A stretch of DNA of 64,000 bases from Clostridiales bacterium UBA1770 (GCA_002315325.1 DCGU01000020.1:18825-82824), one strand, 5' to 3'. Numbered from the stretch's first letter, positions 42,923 to 51,686 are shown. Numbers and translations: made by a program. Notes: generated by a model not told the origin, from the letters alone.

Positions 42923-43660
42923 TCACTTGGAAAGCAGTTTGGGATTGGGATTTTGGTCCATCATTTTTTCGCCGGGGTTAAGTTTGCCGACAACGGCGTA
43001 GCAGACTACGGAAATGAGCAGACCGGCGGGCATATCCATAAAATAATGCTGCTTGGTGAATACAGTGGACAGGCAGATAAGTACCGTCATCACCAGTGAA
43101 TAGATGCGGAACCACAAAGCCACTTCGGGACGGTGTCTGACGCCGAGATAGCAGTACAAACTGATTAAACAATGATATGACGGGAACAGATTGAACGCAA
43201 CGTCGGAACCGTCGTTTCCGTACACCGTTGCCAAAAGGCCGTTGAAGAAACCGGGGCGTGCCGCGATTTCCATAAGGTGTTCGGCATTTCTGTCCATATA
43301 CGTCGGTCCGAATACAAAAATGAGGAAACCGACGACGTAAGCAGCAGACAAACCGATGATATAGTTGATAAAATGCTTTTTATCAGTCACAGACACGGCA
43401 ATCGGTCCGCAAATCCAAAAGACGTAGGAGAACAAATAAATAACGACAAACGGGGCGAAAACGGGAATATTGTCGTCAATGCAGGGAATCTTGGGACACC
43501 AGGCGTAATTGATGGTCCCCGTCAGCCGTGTAATCCAGTCCGCCATGCGGTACATACCGTACTGCAGGCCGAAATAAACGGCACCGAAAATCCAGCCGTA
43601 CAAGGGGATGCGTTTTATCAGAGTGACAAGACGATTTTCCTTTTGCAAAGTATTTTCCAA
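42923..43660 (-). CDS. PAP2 superfamily membrane phosphatase
   Basis: A 245-residue multi-pass protein of the PAP2 type, which dephosphorylates lipid phosphates or transfers phospho-head groups. Core motifs are NLFPSYHCLISLYCYLG (the PSxH motif) and STVFTKQHYFMDMPAGLL (the histidine/aspartate motif). The N-terminal third is a set of helices with an extracellular loop. The start is a TTG with GGAGG ten bases upstream. Own promoter. Undecaprenyl-diphosphate recycling is a plausible but unproven role given the cell-wall context. Confidence 0.85.
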   Translation of the reverse strand: MENTLQKENRLVTLIKRIPLYGWIFGAVYFGLQYGMYRMADWITRLTGTINYAWCPKIPCIDDNIPVFAPFVVIYLFSYVFWICGPIAVSVTDKKHFINYIIGLSAAYVVGFLIFVFGPTYMDRNAEHLMEIAARPGFFNGLLATVYGNDGSDVAFNLFPSYHCLISLYCYLGVRHRPEVALWFRIYSLVMTVLICLSTVFTKQHYFMDMPAGLLISVVCYAVVGKLNPGEKMMDQNPNPKLLSK

Positions 43661-43692
43661 CGTTCACAAACCTCCATCCTTTTTTCATATCT

Positions 43693-43721
43693 ATTATAAT
43701 CACGTTGGAAAAAAAGTGCAA
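43693..43721 (-). promoter_or_regulatory. Sigma-A promoter of the PAP2 gene
   Basis: Minus-strand TTGCAC, 17-base spacer, TATAAT. Confidence 0.78.
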
Positions 43722-43780
43722 GAAATATCGGTGAGAAAACGAAAGAGAAAAACAGGGTTTTATTTGGGGGCCAAATGCGG

Positions 43781-43786
43781 TATAAT
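43781..43786 (+). promoter_or_regulatory. Candidate -10 box for the 43818 gene
   Basis: Perfect TATAAT 32 bases before the ATG; no convincing -35 hexamer. Confidence 0.4.
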
Positions 43787-43817
43787 GATATGGTAATAAA
43801 ATTTCAGTGAGGGTTAG

Positions 43818-44465
43818 ATGGACAATTCTGTTTTCCGCACGACGGCGGAAGTGATGAAAGGCGTGACCAACCTGCCGATTCTTCTGGCCGCCCTGCTCTT
43901 TTTCTTTTTGCTTCAAAAAAGGAAAGCGGACAGGAAAAGCATTTTTCTCTTTCTTTTCCTATCCGTTTCTGCTTTTTTAGGTATTACCGTACACACGTTT
44001 GCCCTGCCCGTTTGGGTCAGCCGTGCTTTGTGGGTCGTTCTGTTTGCGTTTATGTACGAGACGCTGCGCCTGGCCTTTATCGTTTTGACTGCGGCCGCCG
44101 GCCACACAGAGGTACTCCTGTACAAGACACGCCTGCCGGTTTTACTTTCTGAACTCGCCTGCTGGGGCTTTTGTGCAGGATTGACGCTCGGCGGTTCCCT
44201 GTGGGACCTGTACGTCATGGGTGCGTGGGCACTGTGCGTCTTTTCCCTGCCCATCGGGCTGTGTTTCACCAAGCGCCCCGGTATCGGCAAACTGCGGCTG
44301 CTGCTCGCCATCCTGGTTTCGGCATTGGCTGCCGTTTTGGTTGAACCCTTGACACCGCCGGCACTCGGCGTGGTTATTTGTCACGGACTGCTGGTGACAT
44401 CGCTGTATTTCCTATACAAAATCGGTGCCGCCGAAAAAGCGACACCGACCCCCAAAACAGATTAA
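43818..44465 (+). CDS. Uncharacterised seven-helix-type membrane protein
   Basis: A 215-residue hydrophobic protein with about seven membrane segments and a short polar C-terminal tail (EKATPTPKTD). A basic loop LLQKRKADRKS follows the first helix, and a second KRPGIGKLR lies later, fitting cytoplasmic loops. No motif I recognise. GAGGG ribosome site. Its terminator is located inside the 3' end of the converging acyltransferase gene. Function unknown. Confidence 0.62.
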   Translation: MDNSVFRTTAEVMKGVTNLPILLAALLFFFLLQKRKADRKSIFLFLFLSVSAFLGITVHTFALPVWVSRALWVVLFAFMYETLRLAFIVLTAAAGHTEVLLYKTRLPVLLSELACWGFCAGLTLGGSLWDLYVMGAWALCVFSLPIGLCFTKRPGIGKLRLLLAILVSALAAVLVEPLTPPALGVVICHGLLVTSLYFLYKIGAAEKATPTPKTD

Positions 44466-44479
44466 AATGAGATAACGTT

Positions 44480-45145
44480 TCAATGGAGCGGCACGAAAGT
44501 GCCGCTTTCTTTTACGAGTACGTTGGCCGGGATTGTCCCGCGCACCGATACCATCGGATAGACTCGTGAGCTACGTCCAATAACGGTACCCGGATTGAGC
44601 ACACAATGGCACCCCACTTCCGTGCCGTCACCCACTATGGCGCCGCACTTGCGCAAGCCCGTCGGCACGTCGACGTCGCCGTGAATCACAACGTTGGATT
44701 TATCCCCCTTGAGGTTGGAGCAAACGCTGCCGGCACCGAGGTGTGCGTAATTGCCCAACACGGCATCGCCCACGTAATTGTAGTGAGGCACGTCAACGTG
44801 ATTTAAAAGGATACAGTTCTTTAATTCCGTGGAATTCCCGATGACGCACTTTTCACCCGTGATAATACTGCCCCGCAAAAAAGCGCCGGGACGCAGTTCA
44901 CAGTTATGTCCAATGACGCAGGGACCGTCGAATACCACGTTCGGATAGATTTTGACGTCACGGCCGACCAGAACGTTGTCGGCGTACTTTGTAAAACCGT
45001 TGAGTCCGTCACGCACCAATTGTTCGGTGAGCGCTTTGATACGCGGGAGCAGTTCCCAGGGATAGGTGCAAGACGCAAATAAATCAACCAAATAGGGGAC
45101 GTCGCAGGAAAACAGGCTGTTTATTGTCATTTCGTCAAGCGTCAT
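44480..45145 (-). CDS. Left-handed beta-helix acyltransferase, GlmU C-terminal-domain type
   Basis: A 221-residue hexapeptide-repeat protein. After a 50-residue helical start comes a beta helix (NVLVGRDVKIYPNVVFDGP and later). The stretch VPHYNYVGDAVLGNYAHLGAG matches the GlmU acetyltransferase region around its catalytic histidine; here H121 aligns with it. The uridyltransferase half of GlmU is absent. It is coupled (11-base overlap) to the XRE-GlmM gene, whose product, glucosamine-1-phosphate, is the substrate of GlmU's acetyltransferase; acetylation of that sugar is thus the best guess. Such short proteins are often annotated as UDP-GlcNAc pyrophosphorylase. GAGAGG ribosome site. Confidence 0.8.
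   Translation of the reverse strand: MTLDEMTINSLFSCDVPYLVDLFASCTYPWELLPRIKALTEQLVRDGLNGFTKYADNVLVGRDVKIYPNVVFDGPCVIGHNCELRPGAFLRGSIITGEKCVIGNSTELKNCILLNHVDVPHYNYVGDAVLGNYAHLGAGSVCSNLKGDKSNVVIHGDVDVPTGLRKCGAIVGDGTEVGCHCVLNPGTVIGRSSRVYPMVSVRGTIPANVLVKESGTFVPLH
44487..44512 (+). terminator. Terminator inside the acyltransferase 3' coding end
   Basis: AGCGGCAC, loop GAAA, GTGCCGCT, then TTCTTTTA. It ends the 43818-44465 transcript while encoding the last residues of the converging gene. Confidence 0.8.
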
Positions 45146-46787
45146 AACACAGGCCTCTCTTTTTGAAAACGGTATACATAGCGTTCACCATTGCCTCGCA
45201 TTGTGCCGTGTCTTCACATTCCGCCATAATACGAATCACCGGTTCGGTGCCGCTGACGCGCAGCAGTACGCGGCCGTCACGCCCGAGTTTTTTCTGCAGT
45301 TCTTCGTACTTGCGGCAAACTTCCTCATCCTCGCGGGCAGCCTTTTTATCTTTCACACGCACGTTTTTCATTACCTGCGGGAACAGTGTCAAATCGGCCA
45401 CGAGTGCCGACAGCGGCTGCTTTCTGTCGCACATTTCCTCGGCCAGCATGATGGCCGTCAAAATGCCGTCACCGGTTGTCGCATATTTGCGCAAAATAAT
45501 ATGACCGGACTGTTCACCGCCCAGGCGATACCCCTTCTCTTCCATCTTTTCATAGACGAAACGGTCACCGACAGACGTTTGAACACAGTCGATGCCCTCA
45601 CGCTCCAGGGCACGCAAAAGGCCCGTGTTGGACATAATCGTTGCCACGACGGTATTGCCGTCAAGCGCGTCCTTCTCTTTGAGGCGTTTGGCCAACACGT
45701 ACATGATACCGTCACCATCAATAACGCGGCCGTTTTCATCCACGGCAATGCAGCGGTCGGCATCGCCGTCAAACGCAAAGCCGACGGACAGGTGCTGTTC
45801 ACGAACGAACGCGCTGAGCCGTTCGATATGGGTGGAACCGCAATCCAGGTTGACGTTGGTCCCGTCGGGTGCAGCACCGATGACGTAGGTTTCGGCGCCG
45901 AGTGCTTCAAATACAGCCTTGGCCGTCATCCAGGAAGAACCGTTGGCACAATCCAAGCCGATCTTCATACGGCGATAGGAATGCGCTGCAACGGAAATCA
46001 AGTAACCGATATAGCGGTTACGCCCTGCCACGTAGTCCACGATACAGCCGATATTTTCACGTTTGGCAAACGGCAGGTCTTCCGACACAAGCCCCAGTGC
46101 CTGCAAATCACCGTCAAGATACCGCTCGATTAACGCCGTGGTACTGTCGTCCATTTTTTCCCCGTACCCATTGAGCACCTTAATGCCGTTATCGTAAAAC
46201 GGGTTGTGTGATGCGGTAATCATGATACCGCAGTCAAAACTGTCCATCGCCGTCACGTAGGAAATACTGGGGGTCGTCGTGACATGCATCATATAAGCGT
46301 CGGCACCCGACGCCGTGATACCGGCGGCAATGGCGTATTCCAGCATATAACTGGAACGGCGCGTGTCTTTACCGATGACGACGCGCGGGCGTTCATTTGC
46401 CTTGCGGTAGCCGTTTTTACCGTTCGTGTTCTTGGAAAAATACCATCCCAAGAAACGGCCGACTTTATAGGCATGGTCAGCCGTCAGCGTAATATTGGCC
46501 TCGCCGCGGAACCCGTCCGTACCGAAATATTTGTTGCCGACGGCGTCGTTGATGGGGGACTTTTGCCCCGGCACGTCACCGACAAGATCGACGTCCTCCC
46601 GAATGAGGTCGTCGGCCGTCACGGAAAATAAACGGCAAATCGCCGGAAGTTTTTCCAATTGCGGCGTTGCCTGGTTCATTTCCCATTTGGAAACGGATTG
46701 GCGTGACACGTCCAATTTTTCAGCCAGCGCTTCCTGTGACAGATGTGCGGCAATGCGCAGGTGCGCGATTTTCTCCCCAATGGTCAT
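45135..46787 (-). CDS. glmM: Fusion of an XRE helix-turn-helix domain to phosphoglucosamine mutase (GlmM)
   Basis: 550 residues, about 100 more than GlmM. Residues 1-62 are a complete XRE/HTH_3 domain (IAHLRIAAHLSQEALAEKL, SRQSVSKWE). A 20-residue linker leads into GlmM from KYFGTDGFRG (86-95). The catalytic serine loop TASHNPF (Ser193), metal loop DGDADR (340-345), sugar loop GGEQSGH and phosphate loop RVSGTEPVIR are all intact, so the mutase should convert GlcN-6-P to GlcN-1-P. There is no internal start at the domain junction. It has its own promoter and a 21-base palindrome upstream, and overlaps the GlmU-like gene. Confidence 0.93.
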   Translation of the reverse strand: MTIGEKIAHLRIAAHLSQEALAEKLDVSRQSVSKWEMNQATPQLEKLPAICRLFSVTADDLIREDVDLVGDVPGQKSPINDAVGNKYFGTDGFRGEANITLTADHAYKVGRFLGWYFSKNTNGKNGYRKANERPRVVIGKDTRRSSYMLEYAIAAGITASGADAYMMHVTTTPSISYVTAMDSFDCGIMITASHNPFYDNGIKVLNGYGEKMDDSTTALIERYLDGDLQALGLVSEDLPFAKRENIGCIVDYVAGRNRYIGYLISVAAHSYRRMKIGLDCANGSSWMTAKAVFEALGAETYVIGAAPDGTNVNLDCGSTHIERLSAFVREQHLSVGFAFDGDADRCIAVDENGRVIDGDGIMYVLAKRLKEKDALDGNTVVATIMSNTGLLRALEREGIDCVQTSVGDRFVYEKMEEKGYRLGGEQSGHIILRKYATTGDGILTAIMLAEEMCDRKQPLSALVADLTLFPQVMKNVRVKDKKAAREDEEVCRKYEELQKKLGRDGRVLLRVSGTEPVIRIMAECEDTAQCEAMVNAMYTVFKKRGLCYDA

Positions 46788-46819
46788 TGCATAGTCCTCC
46801 CGCAGTATATATTGCTATC

Positions 46820-46848
46820 ATTATACCGCGAATATACCGGGATGACAA
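46820..46848 (-). promoter_or_regulatory. Sigma-A promoter of the XRE-glmM operon
   Basis: Minus-strand TTGTCA, 17-base spacer, TATAAT, 33 bases before the start codon. Confidence 0.82.
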
Positions 46849-46869
46849 GCAAACAAGCACGGCATTTTT

Positions 46870-46890
46870 TGTGCAACCAACGGTTGCACA
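46870..46890. promoter_or_regulatory. Palindrome upstream of the XRE-glmM promoter (candidate operator)
   Basis: TGTGCAACC, spacer of three, GGTTGCACA: a perfect nine-base inverted repeat about 21 bases upstream of the -35 box. There is no T-run on the glmM strand, so it is not that gene's terminator; it could be a regulator site. Confidence 0.45.
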
Positions 46891-46954
46891 TCCTTCAAAA
46901 TCGTTTTTGAATGCCTTTTTCATCCGATTTTCAATGTCAAATTTCATTAACAAA

Positions 46955-46988
46955 GGGGACGGTAAAAACGTACGTTTTTACCGTCCCC
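46955..46988 (-). terminator. Terminator after the first phosphatase-fold/LamG gene
   Basis: A perfect 34-base palindrome: GGGGACGGTAAAAACG and its complement meeting at the centre, then TTTGTTAATG on the minus strand. It lies 31 bases after the stop at 47019. Confidence 0.7.
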
Positions 46989-47018
46989 CGTTTGTTCGAA
47001 TCGGAACCGAATTTAGAT

Positions 47019-48590
47019 TTACTTTTGGTAATAGCGGCGCAATGCGTCCAAATCCTCCCCCTGCAGGGCGTCGTTGAAGACGAGGAAATCGTCCATACGG
47101 AAGCAGGAAGAATAATAGCTGTTGTTATGCGTCTGCGCGCCGTCGTTCCCGACGGCGAACGGCAGATTGTTGTAATTGACGTCAAAGTATGCGGGAGCCA
47201 ATGCGTAGACGCAGGCCTGTTTGAAATTGTAATAGACGGTGACCTTTTTGTTGGTGCGGTCAAATGCGAACAGGGCGTGTACCCAACCGTCACCGACCTC
47301 GGGCGGGAAAGCGACCATCAAATCCTCGTGGTCATCGCCCTTGCCCAGCGTCATCATAACGTCACCGGCACGCAATGACAACGACAAGCCGAGCATATTG
47401 CGGTTGCGCCAGAAGAAATCGGCCGTGCCGCAAATGGCGACGGCTTCCGTCTGTCCGGGAACGGTTTTCACCCAAAAACCGATGGAGAAATTATCGGCCA
47501 GTTTCAAATCCGGCACGACGGCAAACCCTGTGTTGCCGCATTCTGCCATATCGTCCATCATACCGGTCGTATAATATTTGATAAGATTCTTGGTTTCCAT
47601 TCGGCATTTCCCGGCCGCATCCTCGGCCTTACCGTTGCAGAACCAGGCAAAATCAATCCGCTTTTTATCAATGAAGGAGAACAAACCGTCTTTGCCCTCC
47701 GGGTCCGGTGTCTTCATACCGGCGGCATGAATCGGCTTGGGTTCCACAAAGCGGTAGGTATCGGGCAATTCCGGGAAGATACCGGCGGGCACCTGTGAGG
47801 AGAATCCGTTTTCATCGTATGCGGGCACCTCGACACCGAGCGCATACAGCACGATAGCCGCCATATCCTTGGTGCGGGCACGGCCGATGGGACCATGGGG
47901 CACGCGATTACCGACCGCCCCCAGGAAAACGTACTTTTCCGCATCGCTGAAGTCGCCGTGACCGACACGAATACCACCGTGGTCGGCCGTCACCAGGAAC
48001 AGCGTTTTATCCAAAATGCCTGCCTTAACGTAGGCATCGTACACCTGCCCTGCCAAACCATCGATACGTTCGATTTCCTTTAAATACTCATCGGTACCGA
48101 AGCCGAAATGGTGACCGGCAGAATCGATATCATCAATCTGAATAAACAAATACTTGGGCTTCTTGGCAACACACGCTTCAATGGTGGGCAGCATATCGGC
48201 GCCGGTATGCGTCGACGTCGTGTACATATCCACGCCGACGTTATGCTCAATGATACCGTGGTTGATGGCCCCCCAATGCGAGCAGGAGGCAAGGTAGGCG
48301 TCCGGGAATGCGTTGCGGAGACGGGTAAAAACGGACGGCAGGTCGGGGTTGGGATTTTCATGCTCGGAAATGCTGTTATTGGTCATCTTATGGACAACGG
48401 GATCGGCACCCAGCAGCATAGCCGCCCAGTTTTCGGCACTGATGGTGGGGTCCATGGAAACGGCAGAATAGGTTGTGGCGCCGTTGGCAAAAATAGCGTC
48501 CAGGCGGGGCGTGTTGCACTTTTTATGGAACGCTCCCATACCGTCGATGCCCAAAAGGCACACGTATTCATAAGGATAAGGATTTTTCAT
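47019..48590 (-). CDS. Alkaline-phosphatase-superfamily protein with C-terminal LamG-like domain (copy 1)
   Basis: A 523-residue protein. Residues 1-270 are a type I phosphodiesterase/phosphatase fold: LLGIDGMGAF (metal site), PTISAENWAAML (nucleophile region), DDIDSAGHHFGFG and TADHGGIRVGHGD. Residues about 330-520 form a concanavalin-like (LamG) sandwich with FSIGFWVKTVPG and WVHALFAFDRTNKKVTVYYN. No signal peptide is visible, although LamG domains are usually extracellular. A paralogue with the same architecture is at 59145. GGAGG ribosome site. Substrate unknown. Confidence 0.85.
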   Translation of the reverse strand: MKNPYPYEYVCLLGIDGMGAFHKKCNTPRLDAIFANGATTYSAVSMDPTISAENWAAMLLGADPVVHKMTNNSISEHENPNPDLPSVFTRLRNAFPDAYLASCSHWGAINHGIIEHNVGVDMYTTSTHTGADMLPTIEACVAKKPKYLFIQIDDIDSAGHHFGFGTDEYLKEIERIDGLAGQVYDAYVKAGILDKTLFLVTADHGGIRVGHGDFSDAEKYVFLGAVGNRVPHGPIGRARTKDMAAIVLYALGVEVPAYDENGFSSQVPAGIFPELPDTYRFVEPKPIHAAGMKTPDPEGKDGLFSFIDKKRIDFAWFCNGKAEDAAGKCRMETKNLIKYYTTGMMDDMAECGNTGFAVVPDLKLADNFSIGFWVKTVPGQTEAVAICGTADFFWRNRNMLGLSLSLRAGDVMMTLGKGDDHEDLMVAFPPEVGDGWVHALFAFDRTNKKVTVYYNFKQACVYALAPAYFDVNYNNLPFAVGNDGAQTHNNSYYSSCFRMDDFLVFNDALQGEDLDALRRYYQK

Positions 48591-48671
48591 CTATAGAACC
48601 TCCGAAGTAAACATATTACTGCATACGCATACGCCTATTATAGTCCAAACACCCGGCGTTTGCAAGATAAA

Positions 48672-48698
48672 AGGGGACGAGATTTGTTCCCATCCCCT
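48672..48698 (-). terminator. Weak terminator after clpB
   Basis: AGGGGA and TCCCCT flank a 15-base loop, followed by TTTTAT on the minus strand, 11 bases after the clpB stop. Confidence 0.5.
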
Positions 48699-48708
48699 AA
48701 TATAGAAT

Positions 48709-50856
48709 TTATTGCACTGTCAAACCATCTGTTCCGGCATCCACCGTGATGACGGTATCGGGTGCCGGGTCATCGGCGACGATACGGCGGGCCACAAGGG
48801 TTTCCACCTGCGACTGCATCAAACGCTTGAGCGGGCGGGCACCGTATATCGGGTCATATCCTGCGGATGCCAAATAATCTTTGGCCGCGTCGGTAAAGTG
48901 CAGCACAAGACGCTTATCTGCCATACGCTTGGTCAAATCCGCAGATAAGAGGTCGACGATGTGGCGCACGTTATCCCGTGTCAGCGGTTTATAGAAGACG
49001 ATTTCATCCAGACGGTTTAGGAACTCGGGACGGAAGGAGCGATGCAGCAGTTCCGTAACGTCGCCTCTGGCGGCGGCAGAGATTTCACCATCGGCGCCGA
49101 TGCCTTCCAAAATGACGTCGGAACCCAAGTTGCTGGTCAAAATAATGATGGTATTCTTGAAATCGACCACCCTGCCCTGACTGTCGGTAATACGACCGTC
49201 ATCCAGCACCTGCAGCAGTACGTTGAAGACGTCGGGGTGTGCCTTTTCCACTTCGTCGAACAGTACGACGGAATAGGGCTTACGGCGCACGGCCTCGGTC
49301 AGCTGCCCGCCCTCGTCGTAACCGACGTATCCGGGAGGCGCGCCAATCAGACGCGATACGGAGTACTTTTCCATATATTCACTCATATCGATACGCACCA
49401 TATTCTTTTCATCGTCGAACAGTGCCTGCGCCAGTGCCTTGGCCAATTCGGTTTTACCGACACCGGTCGGCCCCAAAAATAGGAAAGAACCGATGGGGCG
49501 ATGCGGGTCGCGAATGCCGGCACGGGAACGCAAAATGGCGTCCGCCACTTTTCGCACGGCCTCATCCTGCCCAATGACACGGGTATGCAGCACGTCGTCC
49601 AGATGCAGAACCTTTTCACGTTCGCCCTGCAACAGGCGCGTGACGGGAATGCCGGTCCAACGGGAAACGATACGGGATATTTCCTCCTCGCCGACGGCAT
49701 TGTGCAAAAGAGCGTCGGGCGCGTCGGCAGCGTTATTCGCCTCCGCCTCATCCAATTCCTTTTGCAGTGCCGGCAGACGGCCGTACTTCAATTCGGCCGC
49801 CTTTTCCAGATTGTAGGCATTTTGTGCCATTTCAATTTCGCGTGTGATTTCCTCAATTTGTTCGCGAATTTTCTGCGTTTTGTGGATTTTTTCTTTTTCC
49901 ACGGCCAATTTTTTCTTCATGCCGTCCATTTGTTCCCGCAGCGTTCCCAGTTCGCCCTGCAGTTTTTCCAGGCGGTCGCGGGACAATTTGTCCTTCTCTT
50001 TTTTGAGTGCGGCTTCTTCAATTTCAAGCTGCATAATGCGGCGCGCCACTTCATCCATTTCGGCCGGCATGGAGTTCATCTCGGTCTTAATCATAGCGCA
50101 GGCCTCGTCCACCAGGTCAATGGCCTTATCCGGCAGGAAACGGTCGGTGATGTAGCGGTTGGACAACGTAGCGGCGGCAATCAGCGCCGCGTCATGTATT
50201 TTGACGCCGTGGAATACCTCGTACCGTTCTTTCAAACCGCGCAAAATGGAAATGGTATCCTCCACGTTGGGTTCGTCAATCAGCACCGGCTGGAAACGGC
50301 GCTCCAGCGCAGCATCCTTTTCAATATACTTACGGTATTCGTCCAGCGTCGTGGCGCCGATACAGTGCAGTTCGCCGCGTGCAAGCAAGGGTTTTAACAG
50401 GTTACCGGCATCCATGGAGCCCTCGGTTTGCCCTGCCCCAACGATATTGTGAATTTCATCAATGAAAAGAATGATTTTGCCCTCGGCCTGCTTGACCTCG
50501 TTGAGTACGCCTTTAAGACGTTCCTCAAACTCGCCGCGGTATTTTGCCCCGGCAATCAAGGCACCCATATCCAGTGAAAAAAGCGTTCTTTCCTTGAGGT
50601 TTTCCGGAACGTCACCGGCAACGATACGCTGGGCGAGCCCCTCGACAACGGCGGTTTTACCGACGCCGGGTTCACCGATGAGGCAGGGATTATTCTTGGT
50701 TTTACGGGACAGAATGCGCAGCATATTACGAATTTCTTCATCACGGCCGATGACGGGATCCAATTTTTTATCCCGTGCCAACTGTGTCAAATTCTGGCCG
50801 AACTTCTGCAGATTTTCATAGGCCTGTCCGTTTTGATTTTGATTATTTTGTGTCAT
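48709..50856 (-). CDS. clpB: ATP-dependent chaperone ClpB lacking the N domain
   Basis: Disaggregase working with DnaK. At 715 residues it misses the ~145-residue N domain of standard ClpB (about 860). Present are the first AAA+ domain ([27 protein letters not shown]), the middle coiled coil (about 290-400, rich in Lys/Glu), and the second AAA+ domain ([46 protein letters not shown]). The middle domain rules out ClpA, and ClpC's shorter middle domain does not fit. The short start is real: ACAGGAGGTAACG precedes the ATG and no N domain is encoded upstream. A CIRCE operator lies upstream. Confidence 0.95.
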   Translation of the reverse strand: MTQNNQNQNGQAYENLQKFGQNLTQLARDKKLDPVIGRDEEIRNMLRILSRKTKNNPCLIGEPGVGKTAVVEGLAQRIVAGDVPENLKERTLFSLDMGALIAGAKYRGEFEERLKGVLNEVKQAEGKIILFIDEIHNIVGAGQTEGSMDAGNLLKPLLARGELHCIGATTLDEYRKYIEKDAALERRFQPVLIDEPNVEDTISILRGLKERYEVFHGVKIHDAALIAAATLSNRYITDRFLPDKAIDLVDEACAMIKTEMNSMPAEMDEVARRIMQLEIEEAALKKEKDKLSRDRLEKLQGELGTLREQMDGMKKKLAVEKEKIHKTQKIREQIEEITREIEMAQNAYNLEKAAELKYGRLPALQKELDEAEANNAADAPDALLHNAVGEEEISRIVSRWTGIPVTRLLQGEREKVLHLDDVLHTRVIGQDEAVRKVADAILRSRAGIRDPHRPIGSFLFLGPTGVGKTELAKALAQALFDDEKNMVRIDMSEYMEKYSVSRLIGAPPGYVGYDEGGQLTEAVRRKPYSVVLFDEVEKAHPDVFNVLLQVLDDGRITDSQGRVVDFKNTIIILTSNLGSDVILEGIGADGEISAAARGDVTELLHRSFRPEFLNRLDEIVFYKPLTRDNVRHIVDLLSADLTKRMADKRLVLHFTDAAKDYLASAGYDPIYGARPLKRLMQSQVETLVARRIVADDPAPDTVITVDAGTDGLTVQ

Positions 50857-50936
50857 TTCACGTTACCTCCTGTAACAGAATGGGAGAGGAATCACGGGCT
50901 TGGCCTTACCCGATCATCCCTATTTTTGTACGGTTA

Positions 50937-50948
50937 ACAGTATACTGT
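50937..50948. promoter_or_regulatory. Small palindrome in the clpB upstream region
   Basis: ACAGTATACTGT, a perfect 12-base palindrome in the clpB 5' region. No regulator is identified. Confidence 0.3.
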
Positions 50949-50994
50949 CAGAATGTGAACTATTTATGAACAAATTATGTCTAAATTGTAAATG

Positions 50995-51021
50995 TTAGCA
51001 GTCTATTGCGATGAGTGCTAA
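50995..51021. promoter_or_regulatory. CIRCE operator (HrcA binding site) upstream of clpB
   Basis: TTAGCAGTC, nine bases, GAGTGCTAA. It matches the CIRCE consensus TTAGCACTC-N9-GAGTGCTAA with a single mismatch. It lies 139 bases upstream of the clpB start, so HrcA heat-shock control of clpB is expected. hrcA is not in the window. Confidence 0.88.
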
Positions 51022-51101
51022 ACTCACCATTGCCATTTCTTTTATGTCCTCCAAAAACAACGTCGATTTTTGGCAGTCTTTGCCGGCAGAAGACAAAGAA
51101 A

Positions 51102-51126
51102 GGACGGCTGATGACTGCAGCCGTCC
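51102..51126 (-). terminator. Terminator after the flavodoxin gene
   Basis: GGACGGCTG, seven-base loop, CAGCCGTCC, then TTTCTTTG on the minus strand, 14 bases after the stop. Confidence 0.82.
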
Positions 51127-51140
51127 GTACAACGTTCCGA

Positions 51141-51686
51141 TTATCTATACAGTTTTCGGTTGATTTCCCCGGCAAAGCGTTCAATATTCTCCGGGATAAT
51201 TTCGGGCAGGACACGGGTATACTCTTCCCGACTGACCGCGTCGGGATGATTGTTTTCATTGATAATACTGTTGCGTACGACGCGTACCACCCATTTGTCG
51301 AGCCCCTGCAGCTTTTCCGGTTTGAGTTCCCCGCCAAAATAACCGCTCACGGCTTTTTCCCGCATGGCGGCAGGAAAAGCCTTTTCATAATAGTTTTGGG
51401 CCATATCGGCAAATCCGCAGCACAAGAAGCAGCCCACCGTTTTTTCGGACCATGCCTGCGCGTGCTTTGCCAAAAGCGTCCGCAGGGGTTTGAACAGTTT
51501 GCCCATACGGATACAGCCGCCGATAATAACGGCATCGGCAGATGCAGCCGCTGCCGCGACGATTGCATCATTCGTGCCGTCGGCACAAACAACCTCTGTC
51601 TCCGTCCCGCGCAATTGCGGCGCCAGCATTTCAACGCAGGTTTGCGTCACGCCGTTTTTCGTTGTATAAATAATAACCGTTTTCAT
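51141..51686 (-). CDS. Flavodoxin-domain protein (HemG-like)
   Basis: A 181-residue flavodoxin-like protein. The phosphate loop reads IIYTTKNGVTQTCVEML, in the place of the usual T-x-T-G-N-T motif, followed by a second FMN contact region around VIIGGCIRMGKLFKPLRTLL and FLCCGFADMAQNYY, as in the HemG/flavodoxin_5 branch. Electron-transfer partner is not visible. The ATG at 51686 is chosen for its GGAGAAG site over one 16 codons upstream. It has its own promoter diverging from ligA. Confidence 0.85.
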   Translation of the reverse strand: MKTVIIYTTKNGVTQTCVEMLAPQLRGTETEVVCADGTNDAIVAAAAASADAVIIGGCIRMGKLFKPLRTLLAKHAQAWSEKTVGCFLCCGFADMAQNYYEKAFPAAMREKAVSGYFGGELKPEKLQGLDKWVVRVVRNSIINENNHPDAVSREEYTRVLPEIIPENIERFAGEINRKLYR

